NCBI GenBank assembly: GCA_020719005.1
Contig: DYQZ01000003.1
Coordinates: 1 to 38,723 of the forward strand
Source of the DNA: Candidatus Omnitrophus sp.
GTDB taxonomy: Bacteria; Omnitrophota; Gorgyraeia; Zapsychrales; Fredricksoniimonadaceae
DNA: 38,723 nt
Reading direction: 5' to 3'
Shown: piece after piece, positions 34,601 to 38,723 of the stretch
Layout: each line of letters starts with the position of its first letter
How positions within the stretch are numbered: the stretch's first letter is position 1
Position numbers and translations under genes: made by a program
Notes under the pieces: model-generated
Database searches by the model: none
What the model was told of the DNA's origin: nothing
Seen by the model: the letters and a program-made list of their open reading frames with translations, nothing else

Positions 34601-37600
34601 TATTTCTTTAGCAGGTGTCAATTGGTCTGATATAGAAACAATGTCTACAAATGGTATTAATTGGATCAATGTAGCGGCTCTTTCAATGAGCGGTATTAAT
34701 TGGATCGATATCGGTACCCTTACGGATGCTTCAGTGAATTGGACTGATATTAATACACTTTCTAATGAGCATATTAATTGGACGAATTTGAATGTTTTAT
34801 CTACAAGTGGTGTCAATTGGACTGATATTGTTACCTTAACACGCAAGGGCATTAATTGGACAGATGTTGGGTCGTTATCAAATACAGGCATTAATTGGAT
34901 TGATATTGGAACAATGTCTTTACGCGGGATCAATTGGTCTGATATTGAAATTGCGTCGGAACGGGGGATCAACTGGACAGATGTCTCTTCATTAACTTCT
35001 GCAGGTATTAATTGGGTCAATATTGCGGATGTTGCTGATCAAGGTGTTAATTGGACAGATATCAGCAGACTTTCTTTGTCAGGGATCAACTGGCTTGATG
35101 TTCAAACATTGTCTGTTAACGGGATCAATTGGCTTGATGTTCAAAAAATGACGGCTACTGGCATCAACTGGACAGACATTGAAACACTTTCTGTTAAAGG
35201 TGTTAATTGGGATGATATTTCAAGATTTGCCAAAGCGGGTGTCAATTGGACAGATGTTGCAACATTGGCATCCAGCGCCATCAATTGGCTGGATGTCACG
35301 GCATTTACAACAGCTAATGTTAACTGGTCTGGATTAAATTCTTTCACAAGAGCTAATATTAACTGGACAGATATTGGAAGATTCTCGTCTTCTTCTATTA
35401 ATTGGGATGATGTCGCCAGACTAACAGCTTCCGGGATCAACTGGACAGATATTGGAAATCTTTCCGGTAATGGCGTTAATTGGCAAGATATTTCACGTTT
35501 GTCACTAGCAGGGATCAATTGGACAGACATTCAGAGCCTAACATCCAGTGGTATTAACTGGTCGAGCATTGGTTCATTATCCCAAAATGATATTAATTGG
35601 ACTCTGATAGAAACATTTTCAAAGACCAATATCAATTGGGCAGATATTGCATCAATGAGTTTGAAGGGTGTTAACTGGACAGATATTGCAGCGATCACAT
35701 CTGTCGGAATGAACTGGACCGATATTCAAACAATGAGTATTACAGGTATTAACTGGGTTGATATTCAACGGATCTCTGCTACGGGCGTCAACTGGATGGA
35801 TATCGGCTCTCTTTCACAAGCAGGTATTAATTGGAACACAATTGATGTGATAACAAGATCCGGTGTGAATTGGACAGATATAACCGGACTAACAAAAGCT
35901 GGTATTAATTGGACGGACATTGGTACATTCTCAGAGCAAGGCATTAATTGGCAGGATATGGAAGCTCTTTCTCTTCAAGGGATCAACTGGGGATCTTTGG
36001 CCGTATTGAGTCAGTCGGATATCAACTGGGTTGATATTTTGACATTAACTTCAGCAGGGATCAATTGGACAGACATTGGTTCGCTGACACAAAAAGATAT
36101 TAATTGGACAGATCTTCAAACATTGACAATCTCTGGTATTAACTGGGTTGATATTGTTCGCATTACCGCAACAGGAATTAATTGGACTAGTGTTGAAGCG
36201 CTTACTCTTGCTGGAATTAATTGGACGGATCTTAATACCCTTTCCAGATCCAATATGAACTGGAATGATATTACGCGTTTGTCTTTATCCGGCATTAATT
36301 GGCTGGATATTGAAGCGTTGACCGCCAGTGATATCAATTGGATGGATATTAATAAATTATCTATAAGTAATATTAACTGGACTGATATTCAAACGTTGAC
36401 AGAAAAAGGTATTAACTGGACTGATATTACAAGAATGGGGAATGCCGGGATCAATTGGATAGATCTTGGTTCATTAACAACAACAGGTATTAATTGGAAC
36501 ATGATAGAGACATTGACCATTTCTGGTGTTAACTGGTCAGATATCTCTTCAATGAGTCTTTCTAATATCAATTGGACAGATCTGTCTACGTTCTCTGAGA
36601 GCGGGATAAACTGGACAGATCTTTTGAGGATCACGACCGGTCAGATCAATTGGACGGATATCGTTACGTTAACAAATCAAGGTATAAACTGGGCAGACAT
36701 TGATACATTAAGTAAAAAAGGTATTAATTGGAGTGATATTGAAACATTAACTGTAAGCGGTATTAATTGGAATGATCTTAATAAACTTTCTGATGTCAAT
36801 ATTAATTGGACAAGTTTAGGAACACTTTCAGTTGCTGGCATTAATTGGACGGATCTTGGTGCGTTATCAACATCTGAAGTAAATTGGATTGATATTGGTG
36901 CGATGTCATTGAGCGGTGTTAACTGGATCGATATTGGCTCTATGTCCTCTACGGGTATTAATTGGGTTGATATTGGAAGTTTGACAGCGAGAGGTATTAA
37001 CTGGCAAGACATCAGCACGTTATCCTCTTCTGCTATTAATTGGGTCAGCTTAGCTACGTTATCTGACACTAATATTAATTGGACTGATATTGTTTCATTA
37101 ACAAAGAGTGGTGTTAACTGGACGGATATTGGTGCCATGTCTGGATCTGGTGTTAACTGGACAGATATTAAGAAAATATCAGCAACAGGGATCAACTGGG
37201 TAGATATTGAAAGGTTATCATTAACAGGAGTCAATTGGACTGATCTGTCCACTATGACAGTGGCATCTATTAATTGGAATGATCTCGCCTCTATTTCCCA
37301 ACAAAATATCAACTGGCAAGATATTCAGAAATTTACTACGGTCGGTATTAACTGGATCGATATTCAGAATATTTCACGTAATGGTATCAACTGGAATGAT
37401 ATTGAACGATTGTCTAAGAATGGCATTAATTGGGATGATATTAATAGTCTTTCAACACGTGGCATTAACTGGATGAATTTAGAAGAATTAACGTTGTCAG
37501 GTGTGAATTGGACAGATATCCAAACATTTACAAAAGCTAATATTAATTGGCTTGATATTCAAACCCTTTCAGAGCGGAATATTAATTGGCTCGATATTGC

Positions 37601-38723
37601 CTCTATTGCAAATACTAATATTAATTGGACTGATATTGCACGGCTTTCTTTGACAGGTGTTAACTGGACTGATATCAATACGCTTTCAGTTACGGGTGTT
37701 AACTGGACGGATATAGGATCTTTATCGGTTACAGGTATCAATTGGACTGATCTGTCTAGAATATCAGAGAGCGGGATCAATTGGACGGATCTTGTTACTT
37801 TAAGTAAAAATAATATTAACTGGTCTGAAATAAAGAATTTATCTACTACTGGGATCAATTGGACTGATCTTCAGTCTATTTCTTCTGTTGGTATTAATTG
37901 GAGAGATATTGAAAGAATGTCTGAACAAGGGATCAATTGGACAAGCATTCAAGCATTAACATTTGCAGGCATAAATTGGCAGTCTCTTGAACAAATGACA
38001 GCATCAAATGTAAATTGGACAGATCTTTCGTCCTTAACCGGATCTGATATTAATTGGACTGATCTTAAATCGTTAACAACAACTAATATCAATTGGCAAA
38101 CGATCCAGACCTTGAGTCATGCGGGTGTTAATTGGACAGATATTAATGCATTAACAACTAAAGGTATTAATTGGTCTGATATTGCAACATTCTCTAACAT
38201 TAATATTAACTGGTTAGATATAGGATCATTGACAGCATCTGGTGTTAATTGGACAGATATTCAAACATTAACAATCAGTATGATTAACTGGAAAGATGTA
38301 AATCTGCTTTCTACTTCTAATATTAATTGGGTTGATATTGTTGAATTAACTCGTTCTGGTGTTAATTGGTCTGATATTAATACAATGTCTAAGCAGGGGA
38401 TTAATTGGGATGATGTTGAACGAATAACGAAAACACGTCTTAATTGGACAGATCTTGGCAGAATGACGTTGTCTGGTCTTAATTGGACAGATATACAAAC
38501 ATTAACAGCAAACAGGATCAATTGGACTGATCTAAGTAAGATCTCAACTAGTAGTATTAATTGGGTGGATCTTAGCAAGATGACCATTTTAGGAATTAAT
38601 TGGTCAAGTCTTCAGGATCTAACAATATCAAATATAAATTGGCAGGATCTAAATACAGTAACAATGGCTGGAGTGAATTGGACCAATATTGGAGCGATGA
38701 GTGATGCAGGTGTGAACTGGGTG
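31668..38723 (+). CDS. Giant exported protein with a 13-residue Asn-Trp repeat array (3' end missing)
   Basis: The frame opens at ATG 31668 and stays open for 2,352 codons to the window edge. The N-terminus is a signal peptide (basic start with HRLLRR, hydrophobic core about residues 19-30, cleavage SFA/Q at 36/37). A Gly/Ser/Ala-rich linker follows. Residues about 82-181 form an Ig-like domain (invasin/filamin-type, with DANNNVVTSD and GLAKFQDLQIS). Residues about 188-290 form a second beta-domain with two Cys (221 and 252). From residue 302 the sequence becomes tandem repeats, strictly 13 residues long from residue 367, consensus [IV]NWTD[IL]xx[LM][ST]xxG. The regular array has no Cys and a single Pro. 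I do not recognise the repeat family. The protein is presumably exported and surface-located; the C-terminus, perhaps with a barrel as in the gene at position 1, is outside the window. Confidence 0.93.
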   Translation, partial: MKINKTTTTHRLLRRCVSAFILMIAVNIFTATSSFAQYVGGPSTGTADTTIGSDIFSGGAQGGSSSATSGSAAALSHGDATHLAFIVSPSSTKHINKFDRQPIVALLDANNNVVTSDNATQVSISILNNPGAATLEGATTITVVNGLAKFQDLQISRGGEAYTLKAEVSGLSSAVSEPFDVFPGTGAKFAAVWDESDGAYSIYTWLETDGQRVDLVTIDTCYDAYIYNTADLAGVSFTRKITFTVSATKDWCTPTGTWVPTANELKDSYMIDFGIYDSGTGLFSAYSPMDLIKPTISDLAAVNWDMIGAIKLKTDTINWEDIGMILQDTATINWQDVGVLMADVSTIKTTTNRMNAVNWEKMSSANINWTDVSAITAAGINWDDLYTMTTQGVNWQEINVMTEAGLNWTDLELMSNIAINWHDIGAMASKGINWSDLDALTKTGINWTDLDSLTMAGVNWIDFAVMTGAGVNWPDRVNWDSLAVLTRANINWDDLNSMSRHAINWTDVESLTLAGINWTDIATFSDIGINWTDIDLLSAVGINWRDVQVLSTTGVNWTDLDALSTAHINWLDIGTMSLSGVNWVDVQSLSMAGVNWQDIATLSDTGVNWTDIQALSLAGINWTDLNTFSTIGINWTDIQHLSTVGVNWNDITTFTTAGINWMDLDRLISAGINWDDVAALTDAGINWTDVSRLSATNINWTEIEKISISGVNWTDVAVLSKAVTNWTNIGSLTAAGINWLDISTMSQTGINWTDISTLSAKGVNWTDLAALSLANLNWTDISSLSLTGLNWKDLQTLTHSGINWTDVGSLADAGINWVDIETLSVTGINWTDILKISTTTINWTDLSALSKQGVNWTDLKRMTESGLNWTEIGTMTDAGINWLDIETMTVAGVNWFDLARITDSSINWTDIQRISETGINWTDLASSSLAGINWIDLGALSLAGMNWTDLTTLTSSSINWINIGQMTDAGINWVDVGSISLAGVNWSDIETMSTNGINWINVAALSMSGINWIDIGTLTDASVNWTDINTLSNEHINWTNLNVLSTSGVNWTDIVTLTRKGINWTDVGSLSNTGINWIDIGTMSLRGINWSDIEIASERGINWTDVSSLTSAGINWVNIADVADQGVNWTDISRLSLSGINWLDVQTLSVNGINWLDVQKMTATGINWTDIETLSVKGVNWDDISRFAKAGVNWTDVATLASSAINWLDVTAFTTANVNWSGLNSFTRANINWTDIGRFSSSSINWDDVARLTASGINWTDIGNLSGNGVNWQDISRLSLAGINWTDIQSLTSSGINWSSIGSLSQNDINWTLIETFSKTNINWADIASMSLKGVNWTDIAAITSVGMNWTDIQTMSITGINWVDIQRISATGVNWMDIGSLSQAGINWNTIDVITRSGVNWTDITGLTKAGINWTDIGTFSEQGINWQDMEALSLQGINWGSLAVLSQSDINWVDILTLTSAGINWTDIGSLTQKDINWTDLQTLTISGINWVDIVRITATGINWTSVEALTLAGINWTDLNTLSRSNMNWNDITRLSLSGINWLDIEALTASDINWMDINKLSISNINWTDIQTLTEKGINWTDITRMGNAGINWIDLGSLTTTGINWNMIETLTISGVNWSDISSMSLSNINWTDLSTFSESGINWTDLLRITTGQINWTDIVTLTNQGINWADIDTLSKKGINWSDIETLTVSGINWNDLNKLSDVNINWTSLGTLSVAGINWTDLGALSTSEVNWIDIGAMSLSGVNWIDIGSMSSTGINWVDIGSLTARGINWQDISTLSSSAINWVSLATLSDTNINWTDIVSLTKSGVNWTDIGAMSGSGVNWTDIKKISATGINWVDIERLSLTGVNWTDLSTMTVASINWNDLASISQQNINWQDIQKFTTVGINWIDIQNISRNGINWNDIERLSKNGINWDDINSLSTRGINWMNLEELTLSGVNWTDIQTFTKANINWLDIQTLSERNINWLDIASIANTNINWTDIARLSLTGVNWTDINTLSVTGVNWTDIGSLSVTGINWTDLSRISESGINWTDLVTLSKNNINWSEIKNLSTTGINWTDLQSISSVGINWRDIERMSEQGINWTSIQALTFAGINWQSLEQMTASNVNWTDLSSLTGSDINWTDLKSLTTTNINWQTIQTLSHAGVNWTDINALTTKGINWSDIATFSNININWLDIGSLTASGVNWTDIQTLTISMINWKDVNLLSTSNINWVDIVELTRSGVNWSDINTMSKQGINWDDVERITKTRLNWTDLGRMTLSGLNWTDIQTLTANRINWTDLSKISTSSINWVDLSKMTILGINWSSLQDLTISNINWQDLNTVTMAGVNWTNIGAMSDAGVNWV
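32571..32765 (+). repeat. Irregular first units of the Asn-Trp array
   Basis: The array opens with three 15-residue units (VNWDMIGAIKLKTDT, INWEDIGMILQDTAT, INWQDVGVLMADVST), then a 10-residue non-repeat insert (IKTTTNRMNA) and a 10-residue unit (VNWEKMSSAN). Only after this does the 13-residue period lock in. The 15-residue units may be the ancestral form or the cap of the solenoid. Confidence 0.85.
32766..38723 (+). repeat. Tandem array of about 152 units of 39 bp (13 residues)
   Basis: Each unit encodes [IV]-N-W-x-D-[ILV]-x-x-[LMI]-[ST]-x-x-[GNSD]. N and W at positions 2 and 3 are essentially invariant and D at position 5 nearly so. The length from 32766 to the edge equals 152 full units plus one 18-bp partial unit (VNWPDR, 33078-33095) and four terminal residues. 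The units differ at many synonymous sites (all three Ile codons, both Asn codons, all Gly codons), so the protein motif, not the DNA, is being conserved. A few neighbouring pairs remain nearly identical, for example 35085-35162. Confidence 0.95.

Noticed and set aside
32469-38587. Many minus-strand frames with their own 13-residue repeat (SVQLIP-like) over the array
   Set aside because: They are the exact antisense of the 39-bp units. Because the period is a multiple of three, the absence of stops in one unit extends to most others. They are broken into many pieces, have no signal peptide and no ribosome sites, whereas the plus frame is unbroken with a signal peptide.
32766-38723. CRISPR array
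   Set aside because: The 39-bp units have no alternation of constant repeat and unique spacer; variation is at codon positions, the frame is open, and no cas genes are present.
32766-38723. Assembly artefact or slippage-made satellite
   Set aside because: Units differ at many synonymous sites while the amino-acid motif is kept and the frame is unbroken, which points to selection on a protein.

Overview
The window is bacterial, gene-dense and almost entirely on the + strand. Diderm features are plain: an outer-membrane beta-barrel fragment, an AsmA-family protein, a secretin with a GspC/PilP-like partner, and many signal peptides. Very large repetitive surface or periplasmic proteins, cysteine-less SUMF1-fold proteins and GATC/ATC-rich codons fit Candidatus Omnitrophota or a related PVC-type lineage, a group known for giant genes. 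That assignment is inference: the window has no rRNA or other phylogenetic marker, and I see no tRNA, IS element or CRISPR.

Layout. (1) 1-1475: 3' end of a large barrel protein whose left end lies outside the window. (2) 1623-11372: an envelope cluster of a ~2,000-aa periplasmic protein with about 19 TPR-like units, a membrane-anchored coiled-coil protein, an AsmA-like protein and a second membrane-anchored coiled-coil protein, closed by a strong intrinsic terminator (11395-11433). (3) 11452-22637: a tightly packed run of YgjP-like metallopeptidase, DUF167, YqeY, a GH94-like sugar-active protein, a complete glycine-cleavage set gcvT-gcvH-gcvPA-gcvPB with a lipoate ligase, and an S41 peptidase. 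(4) 22670-25095: a small membrane protein with an AtpH-like tail, two family-2 glycosyltransferases and a DUF2304 protein. (5) 25153-28199: GspC/PilP-like protein, secretin, and a secreted coiled-coil/TPR protein. (6) 28274-31517: two paralogous secreted SUMF1-fold proteins. (7) 31668 to the window end: the start of a giant exported protein.

The last item is the most striking. After a signal peptide, an Ig-like domain and a second domain, the frame enters a tandem array of a 13-residue motif (39-bp unit) with near-invariant Asn-Trp, consensus [I/V]NWTD[I/L]xx[L/M][S/T]xxG. I count 152 complete regular units without a stop before the window ends, so the protein is longer than 2,352 residues. 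Codons vary freely while the protein motif is held, and base composition falls from about 50% to under 30% GC in hand-counted lines along the array. The residue pattern matches a short alpha-helix capped at both ends, suggesting a new kind of solenoid.

Working model (inference): regions 4-7 form one surface-display locus, with glycosyltransferases, a minimal secretin pair, and secreted cargo (SUMF1-fold proteins and the Trp-repeat giant). Region 2 would be a separate envelope-spanning scaffold tied to the barrel protein upstream. Region 3 is one-carbon/glycine housekeeping with its own lipoylation enzyme.
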